From the NCBI GenBank assembly GCA_035714625.1, contig DASTLT010000225.1, forward strand, positions 1 through 54,985: a stretch of DNA of 54,985 nt, in the 5' to 3' direction. Below are positions 33,092 to 42,059 of the stretch, in pieces. A model generated the notes under the pieces. It worked only from the letters and a program-made list of their open reading frames with translations. It did not search any database and was not told where the DNA came from. Positions within the stretch are counted from its first letter, which is position 1; each line of letters begins with the position of its first letter. The DNA comes from GCA-003244245 sp035714625 (lineage in GTDB: Bacteria > Actinomycetota > Actinomycetes > Mycobacteriales > Pseudonocardiaceae). The translations under genes were made by a program, and so were the position numbers.

Positions 33092-34278
33092 GTTGACTCG
33101 GTTGCACGGGCTGCCGCCGAGCAGGGTCCAGGGCGGCGGACCGGACGACCCTTCCAGGTCAGCGCACCTCGTCGATGTCGATGCAACGACTCCAGGGTGA
33201 GTGCGGCGAAGGCGGTGACTGACAGTGGGTGGGCCAGCGCGTCGGGCCAGCACCGGCTGCCGGTGGCTCGGGCGGTGACAACTCGGGAGGCCACCCCGGC
33301 GGCATAGCCGACCAGTCCGAGAACCCTGGCTGGCCCTCGACAGCCAATGGCCGCCACCGGCGGCAGCAGGTAGGCCACCCCCAGCAGCCCGAGCACGCCG
33401 GCCGCTCCGCGTGCCGAGCCGAATGCCGACCACAGCGATTTGCCGTATCCCGCGCGGAGTTGCGTGCCGCCGGCATACATCCGGCAACGAGCCAGTGTGC
33501 AGCCGGCCACCGGTCCGCCGGTGCCACCGGCTCGCTTCACCGCGCGCAGCAAGGCCATGTCCTCCAGCACTTCCCCGGCGACGGCGGCGTGTCCGCCCGC
33601 GGCACGGTAGGCCCCGGCCCGGACCACAAGGAACTGACCGTTGGCGGCGGCTAGGGCCGGTCGCCGGGAGCGCTCCGCCACCTGCAGCGGCAGCGTGGAC
33701 ATCCAGGACCACTGCAGCAACGGCTGCAACAGCCGTTCGGCAACTGATCCGGCAAGCTGGCGGGGCCACGGGCAGAGCAGGTCGAGTCCGGAGCGCTCGA
33801 GCAGGTCGGTGGCGGCGGCCACGGCGTGCGGGGCGAGCCGGACGTCGGCGTCCGCAAAGACCAGGATCTCGGCATCGGCTGGGGCGAGCTCGGCCAGCCG
33901 ATGGCAGGCGGCGGGCTTACCCAGCCAGCCTGGCGGTGGGCCGCCGGTCATCCGCACCACCCGGATCCGCGGGTCACCGCTCGCGGCCGCACGTGCGGTG
34001 TCGGCTGTGCCGTCTTCGGAGTCGTCGTCCAGCACCGTCACGGTGAGTTCCGGCACGCCACGCTGGGCGCGCAGATCGGCGAGCAGCAGCGCCACGTTGT
34101 GTTGCTCGTTGCGGGCCGGTACCAGCACCGCCACCCGGCTGGTGCTGGGCGGGGGGTCCGCGCGCGGGACGCGCAGGAGCCGTGCGTTGTGCACGGCATG
34201 AACCGCCCCGAGCAGGGCCAGCATGGTACCGAGAGCTACTGCAGCGGTGCCGGCCGCCGCCCGTCGCGGTGCCCTCAC
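33007..34278 (-). CDS. family 2 glycosyltransferase of the carotenoid locus (CruC/CruG-like)
   Basis: A 423-residue inverting GT-A enzyme: VAVLVPARNEQHNVALLLAD, VLDDDSEDGTADT, the DxD motif in LVFADADVRL, EVLEDMALLRAVKR, then C-terminal membrane helices (GVLGLLGVAYLLPPVAAIG). The GTG at 34278 overlaps the cruF stop as GTGA, so the two are coupled. This pairing is typical of enzymes that hydrate the end of an acyclic carotenoid and attach a sugar. The last about 28 residues are encoded antisense to the end of metF and look unconserved. Confidence 0.85.
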   Translation of the reverse strand: MRAPRRAAAGTAAVALGTMLALLGAVHAVHNARLLRVPRADPPPSTSRVAVLVPARNEQHNVALLLADLRAQRGVPELTVTVLDDDSEDGTADTARAAASGDPRIRVVRMTGGPPPGWLGKPAACHRLAELAPADAEILVFADADVRLAPHAVAAATDLLERSGLDLLCPWPRQLAGSVAERLLQPLLQWSWMSTLPLQVAERSRRPALAAANGQFLVVRAGAYRAAGGHAAVAGEVLEDMALLRAVKRAGGTGGPVAGCTLARCRMYAGGTQLRAGYGKSLWSAFGSARGAAGVLGLLGVAYLLPPVAAIGCRGPARVLGLVGYAAGVASRVVTARATGSRCWPDALAHPLSVTAFAALTLESLHRHRRGALTWKGRPVRRPGPCSAAARATESTHRPGAERTGTRSSRASTSRVERDRFRV

Positions 34279-35135
34279 CGGCCGGGCCGGGTCCGTGCCC
34301 GGTGAGGGCACCGCTGCGCGGGGCCGAGGCGGGTGAGCAGCAGTTTGCGCACCAAGGGCATCCCGATCAGGCCCATCCCGAGCAGGCCGTAGCCGGCTGC
34401 GGCGGGCAGGTCGAGGAACATCACATGGGCGAGCGCGCTGCCCAACCAGGTCCAACAGAACAGCGCCAACGGCAGGCCATCCTGACCGTGAGGTGACGTT
34501 CGGAGTGCCCGGTCCAGTCCGTGCAGTGCCGCGCCGAGCATCAGCGCCACCAGGAGCCACCCGGCGTAGTTACTCAGCGGTACCTCGGGTACCCCCGGTA
34601 GGGTCGGGCCGGGCGTGTGCCACACCCACCTGCGGTCGGCCACCATCTGCGGGTCCAGGTAGAGATCCCAGCTCGCCAGGCCCCAGGCAGCGACGAGCAC
34701 CGTAACGGCCCCCCGCCCCGGGCCCACCAGCGCCTGGGCAGCGCACCATGCCGGGTACGCGCCCGACGTCCAGGCTGGCCCGATCAGTAGCGGGACCGAC
34801 CCGGCCTCGGGGCCGAACGCACCTTGGGTGGTGTAGGCGTAACTGCCGAACGGAACCCCAGTGGCGGTGCCGATGACCTCGGCGAGCAGGCCACCGCCGG
34901 CAGTGATCAACACCAGGCCCACCGCCCACCGGGCACCGCGGGTGGCTGCGGCATGGGCGACGCAGGCGGCGGCGAGCAACAGCACCACAGCGACGGTGAC
35001 TGAGTCCCGCCACGCGCCCTCGACGAGCGGGTAGGAGATCTGCGCGGCCACGCCCACCACCCCGAGCCCAACCGCGACAGCACCCTGCTGTAATGTCCCC
35101 CGGTCGGTCCCGGCCGCAGGCGGTACGCCGATCAC
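34275..35135 (-). CDS. cruF: carotenoid 1',2'-hydratase-like membrane protein CruF
   Basis: A 286-residue polytopic membrane protein of the CruF/DUF422 family. Features are TGVPFGSYAYTTQG, AWTSGAYPAW, ASWDLYLDPQMVADRRWVWH (the conserved W-D-x-x-x-D-P segment) and PLSNYAGW. Family members hydrate the psi end group of carotenoids, giving the tertiary hydroxyl that the adjacent GT2 can glycosylate. The GTG start at 35135 lies seven bases after a -10 hexamer. Confidence 0.85.
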   Translation of the reverse strand: MIGVPPAAGTDRGTLQQGAVAVGLGVVGVAAQISYPLVEGAWRDSVTVAVVLLLAAACVAHAAATRGARWAVGLVLITAGGGLLAEVIGTATGVPFGSYAYTTQGAFGPEAGSVPLLIGPAWTSGAYPAWCAAQALVGPGRGAVTVLVAAWGLASWDLYLDPQMVADRRWVWHTPGPTLPGVPEVPLSNYAGWLLVALMLGAALHGLDRALRTSPHGQDGLPLALFCWTWLGSALAHVMFLDLPAAAGYGLLGMGLIGMPLVRKLLLTRLGPAQRCPHRARTRPGR

Positions 35136-35148
35136 GGTACGGAGAGTA
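35133..35148 (-). promoter_or_regulatory. -10 element for leaderless cruF transcript
   Basis: On the minus strand TACTCT (35143-35148) lies seven bases before the GTG at 35135, with no Shine-Dalgarno, giving a separate promoter for cruF and the GT2. Confidence 0.55.
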
Positions 35149-35261
35149 CTCGCCGCGCCCCAGTCGGCAGGTCTGCACGTACCGCCATCCGGGGGCTGGA
35201 ACGCCAGTAACGACTGCCTACTCCGGGGGCCGCGGCGACAGCCGGAGGCAGGAGCGGAGAG

Positions 35262-35822
35262 CTACAGGGGCAATGGGCGGCCCAGCACGGCGAACGGGCG
35301 CGAGTCGCCGGTGAAACGGTAGTTTCGTAGCAGATCGGTGAACCCTGCCCTGCGGTACAGTCGCCAGGCCCGGCTAGGCCCTTCCGGGGTGGAGAGCAGT
35401 ACTCGCGGTGCGCTCACCCCGGACAGCAACTCGGTGAGCAGCGCTCGGCCGATGCCTTTTCCCTGGGCGTTTGGGTGCACGTGCAACTCGGTGAGCTCGA
35501 AATAGTCCGCAAGGTAGCGCCGAGCCAGGCCTGGATCGATCGACGTCAGCCCGCGCTGCACCTCGTCGTGCCACCACTGACCGCTGGCCCCCAGATAACC
35601 GTAGGCAATGCCGACCAAGGCCGCACCATTGAAGGCGCCCACACAGCACCAGCCAGCGCGCAGCATGTGCTCCAGCCACATCGGTGCCCGGTGCCGCGCC
35701 GTGCCGGGCGGGTAGCGCATCGCGTTGACATAAACCTGCAGGGCCTCTTCGAGTCTCGGTCGCAACTGCGCGGCCGTCAGCCCGGCTAACCGAACCGGTT
35801 CACAAGAAGCCACGGCTGTCAC
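35262..35822 (-). CDS. GNAT acetyltransferase (Rv2170-like)
   Basis: A 186-residue GNAT with acetyl-CoA loop VHPNAQGKGIGRALLTELL (Q/R-x-x-G-x-G/A present as QGKGIG), the YFELTELHVHP strand and a C-terminal RRAGFTDLLRNYRFTGDSRP. GGGAG lies six bases before the GTG start. Rv2170 has been reported to acetylate isoniazid in M. tuberculosis; the natural substrate is unknown. This is the last gene that follows the Rv2196-Rv2170 order. Confidence 0.85.
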   Translation of the reverse strand: MTAVASCEPVRLAGLTAAQLRPRLEEALQVYVNAMRYPPGTARHRAPMWLEHMLRAGWCCVGAFNGAALVGIAYGYLGASGQWWHDEVQRGLTSIDPGLARRYLADYFELTELHVHPNAQGKGIGRALLTELLSGVSAPRVLLSTPEGPSRAWRLYRRAGFTDLLRNYRFTGDSRPFAVLGRPLPL

Positions 35823-35935
35823 CGCGAACTCCCGGAACAGGTGTGCGCGACCGCGAGGCGGGGAGGGCCGAGGGACTGCACAGGTCCATCAGACCACGCA
35901 CCGGCCCCGGTCTGCTGACCCCGGGCACATTGAGC

Positions 35936-35992
35936 TTGACGGGACGGGGGCAGGAGGGGTTACTCTGGGCGCAGTGTCGAACACATGTTCGA
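35936..35992 (+). promoter_or_regulatory. LexA-controlled promoter with perfect SOS box
   Basis: A -35 TTGACG (35936-35941), a 19-base spacer and a -10 TACTCT (35961-35966) are followed by TCGAACACATGTTCGA (35977-35992), an exact match to the actinobacterial LexA box TCGAAC-N4-GTTCGA. The box covers the transcription start region, an ideal position for repression. The next gene on this strand with a ribosome-binding site is the HEPN gene at 36111. Confidence 0.85.
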
Positions 35993-36110
35993 ACACGAAG
36001 TCCGGTGGCAGGGCGGGGGAAGCGCCCTGTCACCGGGCTACCGCCGGCTTCCCCACGGTGGACTCGACAGCGCCATACCCCAGGTGGGACTCGGGACCCA
36101 GGAGGCCGAC

Positions 36111-36545
36111 GTGTCCGCTGCTGTTTCGCTTATCGCACCCTCCGTTCCGCTCAGGAGGGGTAACCGTCTGGCTCATCGTTCACCTGCTGCCTCTGACTTG
36201 CTAGCCCAGGCGCGGCAGGGGCTGCTCGATGCCGAGTATGCCGCGCGTCCGCTTGACCGCTACGTCCAGGCGCAGATGTCTGCCCTTCGGGCCGCAGCGG
36301 CCATCGTGGCAGTGCGTACCCCTTCGCGCCGCGCCCGGCCGGGTGGGGTATGGGCGAGCCTTGCTGCCGTCGCACCCGAACTCGCCGAGTGGTCGGCCTT
36401 CTTCGCGGCCAGTTCGGCGACGAGGGCAGCCGCGGAGGCAGGTGTGAGTCGGCTGGTGAGTGCCCGGGATGCTGACGACCTGGTCCGCCGGACCAGCGAG
36501 TTTCTTGTTCTCGCGGCGCACGTGGTGTCCGGGACGGCGAAATGA
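36111..36545 (+). CDS. SAV_6107-family HEPN-domain protein
   Basis: A 144-residue all-helical protein. The GTG at 36111 is fixed by AGGAGG with a five-base spacer; the frame stays open upstream into the LexA box, but that part is not helical or conserved-looking. The domain has SDLLAQARQGLLDAEYAARP, RYVQAQMSALRAAAAIVAVR and WASLAAVAPELAEWSAFF, as in SAV_6107-type HEPN proteins. The canonical R-x4-6-H RNase motif is not apparent. It overlaps the next gene as ATGA. Control by a LexA box indicates induction by DNA damage. Function unknown. Confidence 0.78.
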   Translation: MSAAVSLIAPSVPLRRGNRLAHRSPAASDLLAQARQGLLDAEYAARPLDRYVQAQMSALRAAAAIVAVRTPSRRARPGGVWASLAAVAPELAEWSAFFAASSATRAAAEAGVSRLVSARDADDLVRRTSEFLVLAAHVVSGTAK

Positions 36546-37315
36546 CCGCCCCCCGACCGATGCTCGACTATGGCCGGATGCTCGATGTCATCGGAATCGA
36601 GGGCGAGTTGATGCTCAGCACGGCGGTGACGGCACTGCCTGATTCCGCCGCCGCCGAGGTACCCGGCTGTCCCGGCTTGACCCTGAGCGAGACCCTGCGA
36701 CACGTCGGCAGCGTGCACCGGGTGACCCGGTTGTGGGTGCGGGAGGGCCAGCGACCGGAGCACTGGCAACACTCGCCCAGAGACGGGGATCTGGTCGGAT
36801 ACGTCCGTACCGGTCTTGGCGAGCTGCTCGCCGAGCTGGCCAGGCATGACCCGGCTGACTTCTGTGACACCTGGTGGCCGGCTGATCACACGCATGGTTT
36901 CTGGCGGCGTCGGATGGCGCACGAGACCACCGTGCACCGCGTCGATATCGAGGCTGCCGCAGGCGCATCGGTGCATTCCATCGACCCGGACGTGGCCCTG
37001 GACGGCATAGACGAACTGCTGTTCCTATGGTTCAGCTACCGCCTCGGCGAGCTGGGGATGTCCGCGCCGCGGCAAGGCGCGGTGGCGCTGTCCGCCGGTG
37101 ACCTGCACTGGTTAGCGATCTTCGAGCGGGGTCGGTGCACGGCCCGCCGGGTAGATGAGGCCGATGCCCGGTCGGCGGACGCCTCGGTCAGTGGGGCTCC
37201 CATGCAGGTCTACCTCTGGTCCTGGGGCAGGCTGCCCGACCAGTCGGTCCGGATCTCCGGTGACCTGGACGCCGTCGGGCAACTCTGGACCCTGCTGCGA
37301 CCGGCTACTCAATGA
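36542..37315 (+). CDS. maleylpyruvate isomerase-family (MDMPI) protein
   Basis: A 257-residue DinB-like four-helix protein of the mycothiol-dependent maleylpyruvate isomerase family. The N-terminal metal-site region LSETLRHVGSVHRVTRLWVR and the second site RRMAHETTVHRVDIEAA (H-E-x3-H-R-x-D) are present, followed by the small C-terminal MDMPI domain. Members use or modify mycothiol thiols; the substrate is unknown here. It is translationally coupled to the HEPN gene (ATGA) and would share its LexA-controlled promoter. Convergent with lhr. Confidence 0.82.
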   Translation: MTAPRPMLDYGRMLDVIGIEGELMLSTAVTALPDSAAAEVPGCPGLTLSETLRHVGSVHRVTRLWVREGQRPEHWQHSPRDGDLVGYVRTGLGELLAELARHDPADFCDTWWPADHTHGFWRRRMAHETTVHRVDIEAAAGASVHSIDPDVALDGIDELLFLWFSYRLGELGMSAPRQGAVALSAGDLHWLAIFERGRCTARRVDEADARSADASVSGAPMQVYLWSWGRLPDQSVRISGDLDAVGQLWTLLRPATQ

Positions 37316-37354
37316 CCGGGGGACCGGCAGGCGGCATTGCGACGCTACGGCGTG

Positions 37355-40300
37355 CTAAGCCCGCAGCCGCAAGCCCCCGGGAGTGGCGCGGAACCCGGCC
37401 TCGGTGAGCAACGCGGCTAGCGCTGATCCCAGGGCGGGCTCGCCATCAGCGCGTTGGACCGACAGTGCACCCAGCCAGCCCTGCTGGACTGCACCGGCGA
37501 GGGCGGTCACGGCGACCCGCAGGGTGTCGGTGTGCTCGGTGAATGACAGCAGTGATTTACCGCCGCGCTCCACGTACAGCGTGGCGGCCCCGTCCACCAT
37601 AATGACGAGCGCGCCGGCCTTGCGCCCTGGCCGGTGCCGGATGTCGCCAGGGGTGGATGGCCACGGCAGGGCTGCGCCATAGGGCTGGGCGGGATCGGCG
37701 GCGGCGAGCACGACCACCGACCCGTCGTCAGCCCGCTGTCCCACCGCCCGCAATCGGTCGATCGCACCGGGAACGGCGAACTGCACGGCCCCCAGTCCCT
37801 CAACGACGTAGCCGCGCCGGCACCGGCCGGAGTCCTCCATGGCTCGCAGCACCTTGTACACCCCGGCAAAGCCACCCGTCACCCGCTCGGTGTCCAGTGC
37901 CCCCCTGGTTAGCACTCCGTGCCGCTCCAGGAACGCCTCCGCGCGGGCGTGCGCCCGCCGGGTGGGGTCGGGCTCCGGCAGGGGCGCCAGCGACCAGCGC
38001 CCAACGGCAGTCGGCGGCCCGGTGCGGGACGGCAGGGGGGGCCGCCCGGCCCGCAGCCGGGCATACCGCCCGCGCGGTGCGGATCGGCGCGGCCGGTGCG
38101 CGGCAGAGCGACCGGACACCAGGGCGCGCAGTGGGGCCAGCGAGTCGTTGGTGAGCAGCCCCGCCCAGACCAGCTCCCACAATGCCGCGACGAGGTCGGT
38201 GTCGCCGGGGACCGGCTCCCCGTCAGCGATCAGATGCTGGCCGACCCGGTCGGCAAGCTGCCGGTAGAACAGCGCGCCGCCGCCAGCCTCGCCCCCCGCT
38301 CGGTCCCAGCCCAGCACAGCTAGCAGGGCACGATGGCTCGGGGTGAGTTCAAGGTGTTCGTCGAGGTCCGGCAGCAGCAGATCGGCGACGTCGGCCGGGG
38401 CCAGCGCGATCCAGCCGTCGCCGCTGGCCAGCGCCCCGCAGCCGGTCCAGACCACCTCGCCGGAGGTGGTCAGCTCGTCCAGCAGGGCGGGGGAGTAACC
38501 TGGTAGCCGGGCCGGGAGCACCAGCGACTCCAGCGCGCTGGCCGGGACCGGGGCCCCAGCCAGATGCTCCACTGCACTGAGCAGGTCGGCTGACGAAGGT
38601 GCCTGGCGGAGCCGCTGCGCCGCGATGCCATGCCAGGCGGGCAGGAACCGCCCCAGTGCGGTCTGCTCGACCGGCTCCACCTCGGCCCGCAACCGGGCCA
38701 ACGACGCCCGGCGCAGCCGCCGCAGCACCTCGGCGTGGCAGTACTCGGTGCCCCCGCCGCCTGCTTCCAGCGGCCGGAGCTCGCCGCGGACCAGCGTGCC
38801 GGTCACCGTCATCCGGTCCAGCACCCCGGCTGCCACAGCGACACCCAGCCCGAAACGAGCCGCTGCGGCCGCTGCGGTAAACGGCCCTCGGGTGCGGGCG
38901 TAGCGCAGCAGCAAGTCAGCGAGCGGGTTCGGCACCGGTTCGGTAAACGCCTCGGGTACCCCGATCGGCAGGGCAGCGCCGAGCCCATCGCGTACTCGCC
39001 CGGCGTCTTCGATAGCGATCCAGCGCTGCTCGCCCGCGATCCGCACGGTGATCGCCCGGCGGGCCGCGCCCAGCTCGGCGAGCCAGTCCGGAGCCACCCC
39101 GCGCTGGGTGGCCTCGGCCTCGGTCAGGTCACCCAGCACGCGCAGCAGGTCCGCGGCGTCCTCAACCTGGCGGGGCCGATGCTCGAGGTCGAGGCGTTGC
39201 AGCTTCGCCTCGACCTCGGCCAGCACCTCGGGATCGAGTAGCTCCCGGATCGCCTCGGAGCCCAACAGTTCGGCGAGCAACGTCGGATCCAGCGAGAGCG
39301 CAGCGGCCTTGCGTTCGGCCAGCGGGGCGTCGAGCTCATAGAGGAACATCCCGACGTAGCCGAACAGCATGCTGCGCGCGAACGGCGATGGCGACGGGGT
39401 GGCGACCTCCACCACCCGCACCCGCCTGGCCTGCACATCCGACATCAGCTCGCGCAATCCGGGCAAGTCGTAAACGTCCTGCAGGCACTCCCGCATCGCC
39501 TCCAGCACCACCGGGAACTGCTCATATCTCGCGACGACGGCGAGCAGTTGGGCGGACCGCTGCCGCTGCTGCCACAGCGGGGTGCGGCGGGCTGGATCGC
39601 GGCGAGGCAGCAGCAAGGAGCGGGCGGCACATTCCCGGAACCGGGCGGCGAACAGTGCCGAGGTGCCCACTTCGGCAATGACGAGCTGCTCCACCTCGTC
39701 CGGGTCGAGCAGCAGGTCCTCGGCGGTGGGCAGCACCTCCACCCCATCGGCGTCCAGCGCGTCCGGCAGCCGCAGCACAATGCCGTCGTCCGCGCTGAGC
39801 ACCTGCGCCTCGACACCACGCCGTGCTCGCAACCGACCGCCGATGGCCAGCGCCCACGGTCCGTTGACCTGCGCCCCGAACGGCGAGTGCACCACAAGCC
39901 GCCAGTCACCCAGCTCGTCGCGGAACCGCTCCACCAGTATCGTCCGGTCGTCAGGCAGGTATCCGGCGGCCGCGCGCTGCTCGCGCAGATAGCACAGCAG
40001 GTTGTCGGTGGCCCACTCGTCGAGCCCGGCGGCTCGAGCCCGCTGGGTGGCGCTCGGCGTGCTGGCGGAGGCCAGCTCGCGGACGAACGCGCCCAGCGCC
40101 CTTCCGAGCTCGAGCGACCGGCCGGGGGCGTCACCCTTCCAGAACGGCATCCGGGCCGGTTCTCCCGGTGCGGGCACCGCGATCACCCGGTCCCGGGTGA
40201 TGTCCTCGATCCGCCAGGCACTGGAACCCAGCAGGAAGGTGTCGCCTACCCGGGACTCGTAGACCATCTCCTCGTCGAGCTCGCCGACCCGGGAGCCTGC

Positions 40301-41944
40301 GCTGTCCGTGCCGCCCGGGGTCATCACGGTGAACAGGCCCCGGTCCGGGATGGTGCCGCCGGAGGTGACCGCGAGCCGCTGGGCGCCGGGTCGGCCGCGC
40401 AGCTCGTCAGTAACCCGGTCCCACACAATCCGGGGACGCAGCTCACCGAACTCCTCCGACGGGTAGCGCCCGGCCAGCATGTCCAGCACGGCATGCAGGG
40501 CCGAGTCCGGCAGCGCCGCGTACGGGGCAGCGCGGCGCACCAACGCGGCGAGGTCCGCCACCGTCCACGGCTCCAGCGCGACCATCGCCACCACCTGCTG
40601 GGCGAGCACGTCTAGCGGGTTACGCGGGTAGCGCAGGGCCTCAATTGCCCCTCGGGCCATCCGCTCGGCGACGACCGCGCAGGACACCAGATCGCCGCGG
40701 AACTTGGGGAACACCACCCCCCGGGACAGCACCCCCACCTGATGCCCTGCCCGGCCAACCCGCTGCAACCCCGAGGCCACCGTCGGTGGCGCCTCGACCT
40801 GCACCACCAAGTCCACCGCGCCCATATCAATGCCCAGCTCCAGGGACGAGGTGGCGACCACGCAGGGCAGCCGACCGGCCTTGAGCTCCTCCTCGACCAG
40901 GCTGCGCTGCTCGCGGGACATCGAGCCGTGGTGCGCCCTGGCGATCACCTGACTCGCCCCGGCCGCCACCTCGGACTGCGCCATGAGCTGCGCGGGCATC
41001 CGGGCCGGCCGGTCCGGCGGTGTCTCGGACGCCAGCTCGTTGAGCCGGGAGGTGAGCCGCTCAGCCAGCCGCCGCGAGTTGGCGAACACGATCGTCGACC
41101 GGTGCTCCCGCACCAGGTCCAGGATGCGCTGCTCCACCGCAGGCCAGATGGAGACACGCCGCTGTGCCCCAGCCGCCGATCCGTCCAACTCGGCGGTGGT
41201 CTCGCCGAGTGCGCCCAGGTCCGCCACGGGCACCTGCACGGACACCTCGACGGTCTGGTGGGTGGCCGGCCGCACTACCTGGACCGGGCGCCCGCCAGCG
41301 AGGAACGTGGTGACCTCGTCGATCGGGCGCACCGTGGCGGACAGCCCGATGCGCTGCGCCGGGTGCGCCAGCAGGGTGTCGAGTCGTTCCAACGACAGCG
41401 CCAGGTGCACGCCGCGCTTAGTGCCCACCACCGCGTGCACCTCGTCCAGGATCACCGTCTCGATACCGCGCAGCGACTCCCGCGCCGCCGAGGTGAGCAG
41501 CAGGAACAGTGACTCGGGGGTGGTGACCAGTACGTCGGGTGGCGTGCGGGTGAAGGTCCGGCGCTGCTCGGCCGGGGTGTCACCGGTGCGCATCGCCACC
41601 TGGATGTCCGGCTGGGGCAGGCCCAGCCGGTGCGCGGCCTGGCGGATGCCGGTCAGCGGGGAGCGCAGGTTGCGCTCGACGTCGACCGCCAGGGCCTTGA
41701 GCGGGGAGACGTAGAGCACCCGGCAGCGCCGTCCCGGCTCGGTTGGCGGCCCGGCGACGGCGAGACGGTCCAGCGCCCACAGGAAGGCGGCCAGCGTCTT
41801 GCCCGCCCCGGTCGGGGCGACGACCAGCGCATGCTCGCCTGCGGCCGCCACCCGCCAGGCGCCCTCCTGGGCCGGGGTGGGCGCGGCGAAAGCCCCCGCG
41901 AACCAGTCCCGGGTGGCGGGGGAGAACAGCTCGAGCACCTCCAC
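37355..41944 (-). CDS. lhr: ATP-dependent DNA helicase Lhr (large)
   Basis: A 1529-residue superfamily 2 helicase, about the length of M. tuberculosis Lhr (1513). Order: RecA-like domains with Walker A APTGAGKT near residue 40, DEVH in VILDEVHAVVG, SATVRP motif III, then QRVGRAGHQ motif VI, a winged helix, and the long Lhr C-terminal domain. Lhr translocates 3'-5' on single-stranded DNA and unwinds RNA:DNA hybrids; in mycobacteria it is induced by mitomycin C. The GTG at 41944 lies six bases after the -10 of a RecA-NDp-type promoter, implying a leaderless mRNA. Confidence 0.93.
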   Translation of the reverse strand: MEVLELFSPATRDWFAGAFAAPTPAQEGAWRVAAAGEHALVVAPTGAGKTLAAFLWALDRLAVAGPPTEPGRRCRVLYVSPLKALAVDVERNLRSPLTGIRQAAHRLGLPQPDIQVAMRTGDTPAEQRRTFTRTPPDVLVTTPESLFLLLTSAARESLRGIETVILDEVHAVVGTKRGVHLALSLERLDTLLAHPAQRIGLSATVRPIDEVTTFLAGGRPVQVVRPATHQTVEVSVQVPVADLGALGETTAELDGSAAGAQRRVSIWPAVEQRILDLVREHRSTIVFANSRRLAERLTSRLNELASETPPDRPARMPAQLMAQSEVAAGASQVIARAHHGSMSREQRSLVEEELKAGRLPCVVATSSLELGIDMGAVDLVVQVEAPPTVASGLQRVGRAGHQVGVLSRGVVFPKFRGDLVSCAVVAERMARGAIEALRYPRNPLDVLAQQVVAMVALEPWTVADLAALVRRAAPYAALPDSALHAVLDMLAGRYPSEEFGELRPRIVWDRVTDELRGRPGAQRLAVTSGGTIPDRGLFTVMTPGGTDSAGSRVGELDEEMVYESRVGDTFLLGSSAWRIEDITRDRVIAVPAPGEPARMPFWKGDAPGRSLELGRALGAFVRELASASTPSATQRARAAGLDEWATDNLLCYLREQRAAAGYLPDDRTILVERFRDELGDWRLVVHSPFGAQVNGPWALAIGGRLRARRGVEAQVLSADDGIVLRLPDALDADGVEVLPTAEDLLLDPDEVEQLVIAEVGTSALFAARFRECAARSLLLPRRDPARRTPLWQQRQRSAQLLAVVARYEQFPVVLEAMRECLQDVYDLPGLRELMSDVQARRVRVVEVATPSPSPFARSMLFGYVGMFLYELDAPLAERKAAALSLDPTLLAELLGSEAIRELLDPEVLAEVEAKLQRLDLEHRPRQVEDAADLLRVLGDLTEAEATQRGVAPDWLAELGAARRAITVRIAGEQRWIAIEDAGRVRDGLGAALPIGVPEAFTEPVPNPLADLLLRYARTRGPFTAAAAAARFGLGVAVAAGVLDRMTVTGTLVRGELRPLEAGGGGTEYCHAEVLRRLRRASLARLRAEVEPVEQTALGRFLPAWHGIAAQRLRQAPSSADLLSAVEHLAGAPVPASALESLVLPARLPGYSPALLDELTTSGEVVWTGCGALASGDGWIALAPADVADLLLPDLDEHLELTPSHRALLAVLGWDRAGGEAGGGALFYRQLADRVGQHLIADGEPVPGDTDLVAALWELVWAGLLTNDSLAPLRALVSGRSAAHRPRRSAPRGRYARLRAGRPPLPSRTGPPTAVGRWSLAPLPEPDPTRRAHARAEAFLERHGVLTRGALDTERVTGGFAGVYKVLRAMEDSGRCRRGYVVEGLGAVQFAVPGAIDRLRAVGQRADDGSVVVLAAADPAQPYGAALPWPSTPGDIRHRPGRKAGALVIMVDGAATLYVERGGKSLLSFTEHTDTLRVAVTALAGAVQQGWLGALSVQRADGEPALGSALAALLTEAGFRATPGGLRLRA

Positions 41945-41950
41945 CCCACC

Positions 41951-41972
41951 ATCATGACCCGGGGCACTGACA
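41951..41972 (-). promoter_or_regulatory. RecA-NDp/PafBC-type promoter of lhr
   Basis: Read on the minus strand: TGTCAGTG (41965-41972), eight bases, then CATGAT (41951-41956), six bases before the lhr GTG. This matches the mycobacterial LexA-independent damage promoter (TTGTCRGTG-N8-TAnnnT), activated by PafBC, except for C at the first -10 base. It predicts damage-inducible lhr. Confidence 0.7.
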
Positions 41973-42059
41973 CTCCTGGCGCTGCTGTGCTCACTTCGAT
42001 TGCCCGAGCGAGGCGCACGAACACCCGACACACCGTGCACCAGCGCCCGACACGCGGGA

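Noticed and set aside
35974..36204. GTG-started 76-codon frame overlapping the LexA box, possible leader peptide
   Set aside because: It is low-complexity, overlaps the HEPN start out of frame and has no conserved features; the downstream AGGAGG-GTG at 36111 explains the region better.
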